Shown here: one piece after another, positions 45,045 through 58,110 of the stretch
Numbering within the stretch: the first letter of the stretch is position 1
Layout: every line of letters begins with the position of its first letter
Position numbers and translations under genes: made by a program
Assembly: GCA_949126835.1 (NCBI GenBank)
Contig: OX421494.1
Coordinates: 23,830,196-23,894,195, forward strand
Direction of reading: 5' to 3'
DNA from: Anisus vortex
Taxonomy: Eukaryota > Mollusca > Gastropoda > Planorbidae
DNA length: 64,000 nucleotides
Notes under the pieces: model-generated
Database searches by the model: none
Told to the model about the DNA's origin: nothing
Seen by the model: the letters and a program-made list of their open reading frames with translations, nothing else

Positions 45045-47087
45045 GTAAGACACACAATATTTATGTTCCTGTTTCTTCACTTAAAGACTCACACTTGACA
45101 CACTCACACAGTGTATTTCTGAGAAAAATGCACCCATCCTACTCATTTTTCCATCTCTTGTTAAAAAAAAAGTAGGTTAATACAATTTGGTTGGTTCAGG
45201 TGGATTTGCTGCTTTTACTGTGTCTGACTTAGAGACAAGACTACTAGGAAGATGTCTTTAGAGATTCGGAAGCACCCGTTGCATACACCTGTTAGTTTAT
45301 GTAATGTTGTGGGTATACCAACACTGTTGATGGTTTATGATTTTTTTTTTGAAAATTTGGTTTAGGTTAAAGGAGCGTGGGTCTAAGTTCCTTACTTCAC
45401 ACACGTTTCAGAACTGGGTATAGTCCTGTAACAGCAACACCGCAGTTTAAAAATAGAAGGATTTTTTTAAAAAAAACACACGCAATGAAACAGCACGATA
45501 TCACAGCCTCGGATCTTAAATCGGGGTTAATTGATCATTAGCCACGCCACACTAATCTCCTTGTGATCACACATGCCATGTTCTCGGCACACCTGGCCAA
45601 TGACCCACAATTACCTTAGCCATTCCAAAAGCTTTGATAATGAAACGTTTCACAATAAGCATACAGTTAACACGTCTATAGTCTATATACAGTAGGATAA
45701 TATACCAAGTGGAAACCACTCTTTGAATTAACTTTAAATGACAAAGGGGCAGAACTCGTGTCTTCACATTGCCGCTGCCTTATTTCCATTCGTTTCTGCA
45801 AACCATTTTTTTCCCGTTTGTTGGTTTTCTTTAATAATTCTTCTATAATTCTTTGCTTACTGTCCATTAAAGAGATTGGAAAAGGGAGGAGGGGGCGGGG
45901 TAGGCGTAAACCGCCGTCCTTGAGGTTTTAGCGTTACCCAATGCGAACACATGTCAACTTTATAAATTATTTCCCATGCTGGATAGATGCTAACTGGTTG
46001 ACACACTTTGCAGAAGGAAATATTTATATTTATATCGAATGGACAATCTCGGACCCCTCTCCCTCCCAGCCCACTTCTCTCTATTTGGGAGTGAAACGTC
46101 CAGCATGTACGTAAAAGGCTCTGCTATCGAGATGGTGTGTGTGGGCGAGAGAGAGAGGCTTTTTGTGTAAAGTTCATGTTACACTAACGTCGTTATCACA
46201 GAAATATCAATTATTGAAATAGTTTGCGTCACGGCAAATATCACTACACCGTTTTCGTGGCCCACACTTGGTTCCACACAGATGTGCAAAACAAAAACAA
46301 ACAAAAACAACAAGCATATACACAACAACAAACTCTGTAAACCCTATGTGTGTGTGAGAGTGTGTGTGGAAACCTGTTCATGACTTCTATTACATCCAAG
46401 ATGTCGTGTTTCTATAACTCAGTTACATAAAGGCGAGATTTATTTTGGCTTTTTTTCCGGGTCAACAAGAGGCGCGTGTCAAATGCTTGCCATGACCAAT
46501 GTATATAGTTCGGCTCTGTAAGATTTCGGGATAATTTAAGGCCGATGTCCGCTCTATGGCTTTCCATAAAGCTACGATTTCACCCCCCCCCCCGCGCCCC
46601 CCCCCCCCCGTCGAAGTCCTTTATTTATAGCTGTGTGTGCTTACCAGGATGTCCGCCCGTCTGCATGTCTTTATGTGGTCTGTCTTCCGCTCCCCTCGTT
46701 TCGATGGTGTTATCTCTGGTCTCTCACGTTCGTGTCCGGAGGCGTTTCGATATTTACGTCTAGTATCAATTACGTTATATCATATCAAACCATTTGTTGA
46801 GATATCAAATTCTGTAATACCGAGCCGCAGACCAGCTGCTAAAGAGGCATGCAGTGATGCCTTGCAAAATGGAATCTACGGCCCATTTAAAGAGCTTTCG
46901 TGGGAAAACCACGAGAGCAAAAGGGAGAGAGCAGCTTGCGCACTGCTCAGTCCTCGTTCAACGTAGTCTTATTATACTTATACTGTCAGGATATGTTTGC
47001 ACAGCCACATCATCAGATGCATAAAATAAAAAGCCTCCCCCCCCCCCACACACACACCTTAAAAGTGCACCCACTGTCTCTTGAGAC

Positions 47088-47257
47088 CAGAGCCTTCACA
47101 AGCCTTTGTGGCGCCTCAGGGCAAAAGAGTTTCAGCGACACCCCCTTGCATACTCTAACTGCTTTATTTAGTGCTATATTTAGACTATATTTGCCGCCCC
47201 TAGAAGTGTCGTCCCGGGCATATGCTTCCCTCTGCCCTCCCCCTTGTGAGAGCACTG
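47088..47257. mobile_element. hAT-type MITE, 170 bp
   Basis: Ends CAGAGCCTTCACAAGC and CTTGTGAGAGCACTG, with a perfect 8-bp duplication CTTGAGAC (47080-47087 and 47258-47265). The same family as 35615-35813, but without the C homopolymer and with a shorter TATATT tract. Confidence 0.9.
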
Positions 47258-47292
47258 CTTGAGACAGAATGAGCTGACAGAATCACATAGAG

Positions 47293-49169
47293 CAGGGGTG
47301 TCAAACTCTATCATACGTGGGGACAAAACCTTAATTCTCACTTAAGGTTGCGGACTGAAGCGGATAAACGTTCAATGAGCAGTGAAAAAGTAAGACTTTA
47401 GGAAGCAACAATACGAATTAAATGACGGGCAATAAATACGAATTAAAATAGACAAAAGTTAAAATGGTTTTCACTCTTTCGTCATCTTGTCATTACTGTT
47501 ATAGTTGGTTGTCGTTTCCATACTAAATGAGTTTGCGAAACAGCTTGAAATAATAATTACACTATTTCACTATCTTCAAAGTAACACAAACACTCTGCGA
47601 GCTCAGCGCAAGGTATTTCAGCAAAGTGTGCATTTTGTAATGCAACGATTCAACCTACAAGAAAAATTAGAAAAGTTTTCATGCGTGCATTCATATCTCC
47701 CATAAACTCCGCTTATTTTGAAATGCTTTTACTGCATTCATTATGTTTTTAACTTGGTGTTTGGTCTCACCGGTACGTCTCGGTTTATATTCCTTCATCA
47801 TATAGCCATATTATCTCTGTGAAATTAGGGATGTTAAACGAAAACCGGAATACCGGATTCCGGTTTTGAAACCCAAAACCGGTTTTGATTTTCAAAACCG
47901 GATTTCGGTTTGTTGGTTTGAAGGTAATCACTACTTCAAGAAGCACACCTTTTTTTGGTTCTGATGGAAATAATTTTCAAAAATAATGTTGGATTCGCAC
48001 AAAACAATTCTTGAAATGCCTTGCTAGTCTTAGATATTGTTTCTTTTTTTTCCATATACGAACTTTGGCTTGCGATAAAAACAACATCAAACCAAATGTT
48101 AAGTTACAGTTACAAAAGTTACAGCTACAATTAACATGATTTTTTGTTACTTGTCGGCTCATCTTTAAGATGTGCGCTCCCCTTTGATGTACACAATAGA
48201 GAGACGCAAACTAGCCTATCCCAGTATTTCTGTGACCCTGAACATTTCGGCTAGACACCACGTCTGTGCTTTAATATTAACGGCACTATAACATTCTTTT
48301 GATTCGTGTTACGCGAAGCCTTTCAATACATTTTTTTACAAGTTACCATAGATCTATAGGCCTATACCTCTTCAAATGCTTCTTAATATTATGGTCAACA
48401 ATAATCGGTAATTTGATTATCACTATTGAAAAATTGAAAGCTATTATCGGTTTTAATCAATTAGCCCAGATTGTTTTAGTTTTAAGGAATTTTATGTTAA
48501 AGAGTACAAAATAATATTGAATTCACACAAATCAACTCCCTTGAATGCCCTGCAAACACAAATTAAGTTTAAAGTAAGCTTATTTTTCAAATATACCTAC
48601 AAAACTACGCCCATTTGTTTTTTTTCCGGCCTATGACTTGTGACATTGCGCGGTAGGGGGGGGGGGAAAACCGAAATCCGGTTTTAAACCGGTTTTATAG
48701 AATCGAAAACCGGTATTAGAAAAAAAAACGGTTTTAACATCCCTATGTGAAATACAGTTTATACAGTGTCAACATCAGAAAACAATCATTCAGTATATTC
48801 ACTAATTTGGAAAAGGCTGTTTTCAGAATTTATTTTTACTTGGCCATTTCATCTGCTGACGCTTGATTGATGTGTCGTAAGATGACAAGAGTAATGTGCC
48901 AATTTAACACTAGCAACAGGACGTCGCTAGGTTACTGTAATGAAAAACATTCCCGAACTACACACCTTTTAGATTTGATTTGCTTATTCTACCACGAGGG
49001 AATGCTCTCAGACAGCCGTCAGTTCGGTAAAGATAATACACATTAAGGACTTACATTTTCACTTCAAAAAGCCGATTGATCAATATTTTTTGCCTCAAAT
49101 TCTTTCGTTGGCCGGATATAACTGTACGCCGAGCCAGATATGGCCCGCGGGCCTTGAGTTTTAACACTC
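47293..49169. mobile_element. hAT element, decayed, carrying a nested MITE
   Basis: The left end CAGGGGTGTCAAACTC and right end GGCCCGCGGGCCTTGAGTTT have the hAT-Charlie-like pattern in which GAGTTTGACACCCCTG closes the element. The last bases of the right end have decayed (TAACACTC) and no clean target duplication remains. The inside has no intact transposase and is interrupted at 47826-48745. Confidence 0.6.
47826..48745. mobile_element. hAT-type element nested in another hAT, 920 bp
   Basis: Ends TAGGGATGTTAAAC and GTTTTAACATCCCTA, with a perfect 8-bp duplication TGTGAAAT (47818-47825 and 48746-48753). Both subterminal regions are packed with AACCGG/CCGGTT motifs (for example AAAACCGGTTTTGATTTTC). 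Such arrays may be transposase binding sites. No transposase frame. Confidence 0.9.
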
Positions 49170-49745
49170 ATAACATAATGTCTCAAGTTTCATCATTAAC
49201 TTGGATTTTAAAAAAAATCAAGAATTGGCCCTCAAACAAATCTATTCAAATGTGTTATCAATTTTCAACAATTTCTTAATCCTCGGTCTATTATTAAGCA
49301 TGTTTTATTTATTCTCGAGTACTTTGTCTCATTTCAAATATTTTGTATCATTTCGAGTAATCTGTCTGAAGTATTTATAGACTTTACATCTCTGTAGCGA
49401 CTATTCAATGGGTGAGCACGTTTACTGTGGATGTCTCATTCGTTCACACTGTGGAATGGCACTTCGCTACACCAGACTTATTACTCTATCGTATGGATAG
49501 GAAACCTAACGGGGCTTATTTTAGCCATAGTTTTTTTGTTGTTGTTGTTTTTCAGCTTATTAGAAAAGATTAGTACTTTTCTTTTGTTGAAATTTTTTTT
49601 AAATATTATTTTGTCTTTTGTTGAATCAATGTCTGTGTGAGTAATGTAACAAATAAGGCAGGTTTTTCTTTTCAGCGGTTTCCACGAGTTTCATTGGGCT
49701 AACGTAGACACTAATCAAATAATCAGAAAGATAACAATAACAATA
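49170..49745. other. intron sequence, nothing identified
   Basis: AT-rich, with no exon or repeat boundary. A poly-A tract followed by (GA)n lies at 49754-49793. Confidence 0.4.
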
Positions 49746-49748
49746 AAA

Positions 49749-49785
<37 letters not shown>

Positions 49786-49817
49786 AGAGAGAGATAACTT
49801 TAAAAGAAGGCAAGAGA

Positions 49818-49925
49818 AAACTTGCATAAATTCACTTCCCTTCCAGAGTGGCACTCGGGCATGGGATGGGCTGCCAGACCTTACTATGAAAACCAACGCT
49901 TTGAAATCATTTAAAAAAAACAACT
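49818..49925 (+). pseudogene. LINE C-terminal fragment
   Basis: The plus strand reads NSLPFQSGTRAWDGLPDL and TMKTNALKSFK. It fits the pattern WNxLPxxVVxAxSLNSFK found near the end of CR1/Jockey-type polyproteins. Only this short piece is recognisable. Confidence 0.55.
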
Positions 49926-50884
49926 TTTTTCTTTTTTTCGAATGTAAATTGTCTGATAATACCTTGTTGTAAAGTTGATACTATTATAAGCTTATAGCCA
50001 TTATTTTGTTCTTTTATAAAAATCTCGTTTTGTATATATTCCTCTAGCTCATCTTTCTGCTTCACCGGATAACCCGAATCTATGTAAAGACTATAATTAT
50101 GGTTATTATAGATTTCCAAATACAGCACTGTGTCGTTGCTAGGTTAAAACAACATACATGCCGTCATGTCACTGAACTTCTTAGTGTCACGTCTGATGGC
50201 TGTTTGTTTTCTATGTGTATGCTCTGCGCTCAAACTCCACCAGACAGCACTCACAACAAAAAATAAAGAGTGAATTCCCTTTCTTTTTTGGTTTAAAATT
50301 TCATTTGAATACGTTCTAGACTCAAGACAATGTAGAACGTTTTCTCTCTACGAAATGAAAGACAAACAAATCTGTAAACATTCTTTTCTGTTCCTTCCTC
50401 TTTCCTCGTCTTTCTCTGTCTGTCTCTCTCCCTCTCTTTCATGTTTCTTGTTTCCATCGCTGTCCCTTGAAATTTAACGAATATTTCTGTCTCATACTTA
50501 TTAAAACTAACAAATTATAATCAAATGCTCTGATCATAACGTTTCTATATAGACAATTATTTCGTCTATAAGCCTTCGGATCCTAAGATAACGCTAGACT
50601 TTTGTGGGTTTGAATGATGTTAACTTTTTGTCTTTTGTTAAAACACTATAATTAATTTGTAAATGTAATATTTAGATTAATGCAACAAATTCATAATATC
50701 GATTCTAGTTTTAATTAAATTGAAATGAGTGATTAAGTCACAGGGCAAATTATTGGAAGTAACCTTTAAATTTTTGATGAGGCTGTGACGTCGAGCCCGG
50801 AATGGAACTGGACAATACACTCGATACAAACTAGCGTATACATTTTGTATTATTTACAAATAAAACCAACAACCTGACCTCATT

Positions 50885-51100
50885 AAAAACTCTTGTCTCT
50901 GGCGAGACTCAAACAACGGATAAGCGTAGGACTAAACAATCTTCTGTATAGAGTATAGACAATTTGATGTTTTCTTTCTTTCACACGGACATTCAGGGCA
51001 TGAAATGGATTACGTCAACTAATCAGGAAAACCAAATAACTTACATCATTTAGACGCGTGTTAAAATACAAGACTAGATTTAAACCGCGAGTATACGTCT
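50885..51100 (+). repeat. SINE/LINE tail fragment
   Basis: GCGTAGGACTAAACAATCTT and CTGTATAGAG match the SINE body at 9975-10000. The following sequence reads FFLSHGHSGHEMDYVN in one frame, a possible degraded LINE tail. The boundaries are approximate. Confidence 0.35.
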
Positions 51101-53334
51101 TAAGAAGGAGTGTCTTTAGAAGAGAAGACAATAAAAAGGAATATGAGCTGTTAAAGGTATAATACACAAGGACCACCATACACTAGATCTACTTGATTTT
51201 TTAATATTTTTTTTTTCACAAACCCGCTCTTACTTTAACAAAGATACACAGCTGTCACTGAATTGACAAAGAAAGTCTGACTGCCATGTCAAAATCAGCC
51301 ATATAATACATTGAATACGATTCTGTTAGCTCACGAACATATACCTACGATAGAAATCTATATTGAATTTTCAAGTTGTGGCCCAACAACACACACACAC
51401 ACACAAACAACAAAAGAAACAACAGCCAACGACATTTTTTAAAATTGTAATTATCAAGACCAATTCATTATTTGTTATCATTGCACATTCTCTCATATTG
51501 TGCAATATTTGCATTGCTTAATATCTCTCTAGCATAGGCTTTAAAAATGTATATTATATTTTGTTTATAATCTTCTTATTTTGTAAGTGCTAGTCGGTTA
51601 AAGAGGTTTGGAAGGGATTCTATTCGACCTTCTGGATTTTCCACGTTTTGGGGCTTTCACTTAAAAAAAAAAACACATGATCATATCATACACAAAGTTT
51701 GAGTCCACGTTGACATAAACTTCATATCATCATCATATTATAAATTGGTGCAATAGGGAAGGGAAGAAGCGCAGCTACTGGAAAAAAACTTTATTTAAGT
51801 ATTTAAATAAAATATATATTTCTCAATGCATTCGGTTTTCATTGAAAGACACAAGCTACAAACCGATGTGCCCTGAGCTCAATAATTTTATCTTTGTAAA
51901 AAAAAATATTAAAAATGCGTTTGAGTGGTTTCGTGAGATAAGACTTGAACATTCCTCTTTCATGTTTTATAGATTGAAGTGCACGTCTTATCAGTGGAGC
52001 TCTTGGACCTAGCACACAGTCCTGTGTTAGATGTACACCTATCTTTTTTTTTCTACTAATAGACATTTTGACTTGAATCGTGTTACGTCTTATGGAGGCG
52101 TCTAATGTTAACCCGTGCAAAGTGTCTTGAAAGTTGACTTATATGTTTCCATTTGATCGTCTATATTTCTTTAGAGGTGATATAATTACCCCCCCCCCTT
52201 TTTTTTTGTTAATCCTTCACTGACCATAGATCCATTGACCAAGGAAGTATCCAGAGAGTCAATGATTATCCCCCCCCACCCCCCTCCTCCCATTATTCTC
52301 CAAGTGCTATCTGCTGCGGCCTAAAACTTGAAAAAAAGAAACTCGAAAGTAATGGACATTTTAATTGTATCTGTTAAATCGGGATTGGGTCGCTATTTTA
52401 GCTGACCGATTCCATCGTCCCGAAGAGCAATCAAACTTGGCTCGTCCGGCTTGATTGCATTATACATTCCTCTAACGAAACAGTCTGGCCCATTAGCGCC
52501 ACCAATTGAATTTACCGCCGGACACTGTGTCCACACATAGCCGACAAGTAATCACATCTTTTTTCTCTTTTTATTCTCATAGCTTTTTATTGCAGGGAGA
52601 AACATATCAAATCTTTTGTACTGTTTTGCTGTATCTGCTTCAGAGAATTTGATTGAATTAGGGCTATTTATGGGATGGTGGGGGTGGGGTGGAACGCTGT
52701 CTTAAATGACCACCGCTGGGTTTCGGCCGGCAATCATGAAATCTACTCTCACAAATAAATGGCGGGGAAAATGCCCTTTTAATAGCGTCAATGGGATTCC
52801 CCGTAACTCTGCAACGTCGGCCCCGGGTCCCGAAACCTAAACAAGTGCAAGTGTTGTTTGGTAGGTTTTTATTGTTTTACAGATTGCTATCAGTAAGATG
52901 TGTACGACTCTTTTCTTTCTGTAAATGGTTTATTGGGGAACCATTAAAAATAATGTCGGCTATAATGTCGCGTTTTTAGAGGCCCTTACACTTACACAAG
53001 GCGAACATAGAAAAAAAACACACATTTTTATCTAACTATTTATCTCTCTCTATATATATACACATATATCTATCATACTTCCAGGGCCCTCGAGAGAAAA
53101 AAAAGATGCCGGTACGAGATCTTTCCTGGGCCCCCACCCCCGCCCCCCTTTTTTTCTAACACTAGTCATATCTAGATGATTTAAAATCAGGAATCTTTTT
53201 AAAATGTTTGTGGACCATTTTGTGAAACTGTCATAAGTGTTACCATTTACCATTAGAGTAGGCCTAATCATTTCAGTCATAGCCTTACAGGTCTATTACA
53301 AAAATACTTTAACCAAGTACATATTATAGTTCTT

Positions 53335-53596
53335 AGTTTAAATTATTGTAATTGTTCCTCCGCTTCAGCAGGCCTATTGATCTTGTAAATAATATTACAA
53401 AGATGTGTAAAATCGGAAAAGTGACTCTCACTGTTGATTGATAATTTATATCCTCTAGTGTTTCTAGGTTTAGTGATTTAACTATTGGTGTTACTCTTGT
53501 CAGTTGTAAATATTCACCAGTAATATATGTTGTGTAGTCAAATGTAAGGTTAGATCTGCTGTGGCAATACAGTTGAGACATTTTTTGTACAGACAT
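53335..53596 (-). pseudogene. LINE reverse transcriptase thumb fragment
   Basis: An open frame of 87 codons on the minus strand has YITGEYLQLTRVTPIVKSL and NLETLED. It parallels the fragment at 34695-34810 (TREYSQLTKVTPLVKSLSLE). The downstream part (VRVTFPILHIFVILFTR) resembles the usual ARxTxxYKIxNNLV block. It is a truncated LINE copy. Confidence 0.65.
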
Positions 53597-53957
53597 ACAT
53601 TTTGTTAAATGACAAAAAAAAATGTGTTTTAAGTGTTCAATACATTTGTCTAAAATTATGATACCTTCAATCTCCCCTCTTGTTTAGCGCACGGGAAATC
53701 ATTAAAGTGTAAAAGGATCGACTAACTAGCTTTGACTGCCATACTACTATTACTAGTATGCAACGACATAGAGTATTTAGACCTAGGCTACTAAGCTAAC
53801 AGGGAGAACTGTAAGGCTCATAGGTTTACATTTGTAAGTGTCTCTGGCGAAAATAAATAAAAAAGATATCCTAAGTGCTATCGAAAATAATTAGGTCCTA
53901 TATTACAATTAGAGGCTTCTTTGCACATTTAACTAAATGTCCAAGTACATGGTACAC

Positions 53958-54060
53958 CAGGGGTCGGCAACCTAAGGAACGTGTGCCAAACTTGGCACAC
54001 AGAAAAAAAATTCAGTGGCACGCGAGAAACCTCCAAGAATATTGTGAAAAAAACGTATGT
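53958..54060. mobile_element. hAT element, left end
   Basis: Starts CAGGGGTCGGCAACCTAAGG and continues GTGTGCCAAACTTGGCACAC and GTGGCACGCGAG. This is the same terminal family as 37594-37780. Confidence 0.65.
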
Positions 54061-54428
54061 CAGTGTAATTAGTGGGTGCTCACTGCTGCATGGCGAACTA
54101 CATGGGAATCACACTGGACGTTATCTGTTTTAGTTCAGGAATATTTGTATGCAAAGCTCCCATGCGATCTGTGATTGACTCTATTGCTAAGAAAGATAGT
54201 CAATTGTATATAGTTTCTCAAGTCACTTCTAGAAGAAAGTCATACGGATTATAGGTAAAGTCTTGGATAGATTCGTTTCTTGTCTGGAAGCAATTAAGAT
54301 GTATATTAATGAAAAAAAAAAATCCATTATTGAATGAGGAGAACTGACTGTTGAAGCCAATGTTTCCGAATGACACGTTTCAGTGAGTTTAGCTTCCATT
54401 TACAAGACTAGGTCCAAAAGCACTTGAA

Positions 54429-54689
54429 GTGTTGGGCCACTGGAATGGATTTGCATTGAAACTGGACATACCTTTCCGTGAAATCAATTTCAAAACATTT
54501 AACTCTTTCCCTAATTTAAGGCAAATTAAGATAGATGAGCATTTTCAGAAGTACACTAGTTATATTAAAACAATAAACTCGTTTGGTATTATTAGCCTTA
54601 GCAATTTAATTGAAAGGGGGTTATTAACCCTTTTTCTTTACATTAATATTTCTAATTTGTTTCTTTTTTGTTTCCTTTTAGAAAAATAA
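54429..54689 (+). pseudogene. possible hAT transposase remnant
   Basis: An 86-codon open frame has LDIPFREINFKTFNSFPNLR followed by QIKIDEHFQKY. It faintly resembles the FPxLxxL region of ZBED/GTF2IRD2-type hAT transposases and follows a hAT left end in the right orientation. Weak evidence; it may be chance. Confidence 0.3.
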
Positions 54690-55040
54690 ATGGCTTAATT
54701 ACAACTCTAAAATGATCAAATTACACAAAATAGTTGAAAATTATATATATAAATATTTTATTACCAAAGAATGTATATTGACATTTTAAAACATTGCAAT
54801 AACTACCCAGTTTGTATGATTACTACGTATCCCTTCCGCTTAACTCCAATGGTTATACCTAGTCTGTTCCATCTGGGTTAAAATAATATTTCAACGTAAC
54901 TCTCAGTTATTCTGGGATCAAATAATAAAGACTTAAAAGCTATTACTTGCGTAATTGCCAATTTAATTTTAAATTTTAAAATTCATGGGCCCCTTTAAAC
55001 TCTTATGGGCCCCGTCTGTACCCCCCTCTCGTGGGGCCTG

Positions 55041-55172
55041 CATGCATCTATTTCTTTATCCATCTATTTCTTTATCCATCTATCTATTTCTTTATCTATT
55101 TATCCATTTATCTACCTATCTATCTATTAATTTATCTATCCGTCTATCTATCTACCTATCAATATATGTAAC
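55041..55172. repeat. (CTAT)n-type microsatellite
   Basis: Imperfect tetranucleotide tract of ATCT/TATC units directly after the MITE end at 55040. Confidence 0.85.
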
Positions 55173-56590
55173 TATAAATATCGTAAAATATTTTCATGTG
55201 TTAAGAAATGTAAAATGTTTTGTGACCGAAGTCGCAGCTTCTATACCGTACAACCTTATAGCGAGCTGTTCTGTGAATCTAGTTGTAGTACTGTGCTGGT
55301 AAATAAGCCAGCTTGCCGCTCTTTCTCGTATAGCTTAGTTACCTGACTTCAAGGATGGTACAGTTTCATCCAGTGCGCGCTCCCAGTCTAGTGAAGTGGA
55401 CTTGTCAGATATTTATCTACGCCGAAAGCGTGCGTTATTTCTTTTTTTTTTTAAATATTGTTGTGACTGTGTGAGTCAGCTCCTGGGATAAAGCATTGCA
55501 TCATTGAGTCTGATGATGTCACAAGTCTGGCACTGGAGCCTTGAGGGGTCAAAGGAGGGGGGGGGGGGCACGTTTTTTTAATGTAATAAATGATTAATTT
55601 TACGGTAGAGAACATCCGGAGTTAAGTAGTTGATTGGGAGTGATGCCCCTTGGGTCACATTTTCCCTTCCTGGAAAATATTATTAATTAGTGTCTTGATG
55701 ATTTGAGAAGATCCAATTAACAAGAATTGGACTTTCGGGGGGGGGGGGGGGCAATAAATTACATCCCTCAAATAGAAATTTAAAAAAAGGATGTTCTAAG
55801 GTCTAAAGATCGTTTTCTTGTACAGAGTAAACCATGTCATATTTACACGATGCTGTTTACCCTCTGTTGGGTAATAAACCAGCGTTCGGAGGTGAGAGAT
55901 AAATCCCCCCAAAAAATCTTGTTAAGAGTGAGCAGATAAAAATAATGGCACGGGACATAATGAAATCTATTTTAAGATGACATGAACGTTGTAGCTCTGA
56001 ACCCCCTGGTATCATTGACATCACAGCGAGGACCGTCTGCGTGGGGGGGGGGGATGACGAAGCCGGAGTGTGCGCGAGTGAGCGAGCTCATGATGGAGGT
56101 CCGGGTTAAAGGTGGGGTGAGGTGGGGGGGTGGGGACATGAAAGTGAATCTCATGTTCGTCTTTTTTTTTTTTTTACTTCTTTCTAGCATTAAGGATTCT
56201 CTGTGTTTCTTTTACTTTGTCTTCATTTTCTTCTTGATTCAGACAATGTCTGTTAGGATTGTTGAAGGGAGTATGGGATGATACTAGTCAAATAGAAACA
56301 TGCACACACAGCAACATTGTATACTTTTTGATAATGTGTGAACAGGTCCGAATGTCCCTTTGGAATACTATGAATGTGTGCAATCGTATATACATGCTTC
56401 CTACCATACATGCAAATTAAATTTGAATCCTCCTATCCATGCTACCATTTAACTTAATACTTTATCCAACTATCCACCCATCCACAATTACACCCATCCA
56501 TCCAGCATCTATCAAACCAACCCTTCATCTAACTCTTCTTGCATCCTACCATCCATCCATCCAACCATTTATCCATCCAACTATTCAACC

Positions 56591-57200
56591 ATCCTACCAG
56601 TAATACAAATATTCTTCCACCCAACCATCAATTCTACCATTACTACAAACATTCTATCACCCAACCATCAACCCTACCATCACTACAGACATTCTCCCAC
56701 CCAACCATCAATTCTACCATTACTACAGACATTCTCCCACCCAACCATAAATCCTACCATCACTACAGGCATTCTTCCACCCAACCATCAATCCTACCAT
56801 CACTACAGACATTCTTCCACCCAACCATCAATCCTACCATCACTACAGACATTCTCCCACCCAACCATCAATTCTACCATTACTACAAACATTCTCCCAC
56901 CCAACCATCAATTCTACCATTACTACGGACATTCTCCCACCCAACCATCAATCCTACCATCACTACAGACATTCTTCCACCCAACCATCAATTCTACCAT
57001 TACTACAAACATTCTATCACCCAACCATCAATCCTACCATCACTACAGACATTCTTCCACCCAACCATCAATTCTACCATTACTACAAACATTCTCCCAC
57101 CCAACCATCAATCCTACCATCACTACAGACATTCTCCCACCCAACTATCAATCCTACCATCATTCCAGCTGTTCTCCCACCCTACCATCCATCCTATCAT
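56591..57200. repeat. 40-bp minisatellite, about 15 units
   Basis: The unit joins CCAACCATCAATTCTACCAT and TACTACAGACATTCTCCCAC, with alternating variants (ATTCTACCATTACTAC or ATCCTACCATCACTAC). It lies in a longer CATC/ATCC-rich tract (56440-57300). Three units make 120 bp, so a 223-codon open frame crosses it; I consider this frame an artefact. Confidence 0.93.
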
Positions 57201-57924
57201 CCATTGTTAAATCCACCCACCTTACCATCTCATCTATGCAAACATTCATTCATCCACGCTACCATCCAATCACCCATCAACCTCTTTCCTGTATACAATA
57301 TTAAATATATTCATCATTTCAATCCTTGCAGTTATCATCATCTATCACCATCTCTCTCGTTTTCTCTTTTTGCTTTCTCTCTCCATCCCTCCCTATCTTT
57401 CTCTCTCTTTCTCTCTCTACATGCACTTACACTCTTTTATTATTACATAATATACAGAAAGAGAGAGAGAGAGAGAGATTCTGTATTTGCTTGCTTGCAC
57501 GTATTTAGAAGGCTTGTCATAACCAAAACAATATGTATCTAGTGAAGTCTCTCCAGCATTAGCTAATCAAGGGATGGAACTTTGCCACACGCTGATTGTC
57601 TGATACACCTTCCATTGTGTCATAAACCAAAACACTATAATATGGTAAATGGGAATAAATGAAATTACAAACAGTAGCCATAGTTTGAATAAACCTATAA
57701 TAAAGATAATAGCAACGTTAGCTGTTTCCATAAAGAAATACACTCTAGTAATTGTTTATTGAAGGATTGCGCACATTATGTGATTTTTTTAAATTAGATT
57801 CGTTGGTGTTTTTTTGCGTTCAAAATAGCCTGCCTACATTTCTTGTATGGAAGTTTTGTGTGCCTGGGATTATTTTTTAAGACTTACCTGGAATATGTTA
57901 ATTTCTAATAAGTAAAGTACCCTT

Positions 57925-58110
57925 CGGCCTGATCACAGGGCTGGTGAAACAGCGTTCACCAGTTTCTGTGGCCACGGCATACGAGGGGATGTGTGGCCAG
58001 CACAACGCCCAGCCGCCACTACTTTACCCCAACTAGTGTCAGGTACCCATCAGAGCTGGGTAAACTCAGGGACACCCTTAAGTCCCGGGAAAAAAATCTG
58101 AATGTGTCTG
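57925..58110 (-). mobile_element. SINE, reverse orientation
   Basis: Read on the minus strand: ACCCAGCTCTGATGGGTACC, TGACACTAGTTGGGGTAAAG and CGTTGTGCTGGCCACACATC, then GGCCACAGAAACTGGTGAAC. It shares the body with 37565-37935 and with the 70-bp minisatellite unit. I recall similar repeats from freshwater snail genomes; that is memory, not a search. Confidence 0.65.

Larger units (their letters stand above)
53082..55040. mobile_element. hAT-like MITE split by about 1.7 kb of other repeats
   Basis: The ends CAGGGCCCTCGAGAG and CTCTCGTGGGGCCTG are imperfect inverted repeats. Sequence 53082 to about 53265 and about 54945-55040 together match the short copy at 31776-32069. Everything between is extra DNA: a minus-strand LINE piece, a hAT left end and a possible transposase remnant. 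No clear target duplication was seen. Confidence 0.6.

Noticed and set aside
56539..57210. Open frame of 223 codons with HPTINPTITTDILPPNHQ-type repeats.
   Set aside because: A product of the 40-bp minisatellite (three units make 40 codons). No splice context, no relative known, and it sits in a CATC-rich simple tract.
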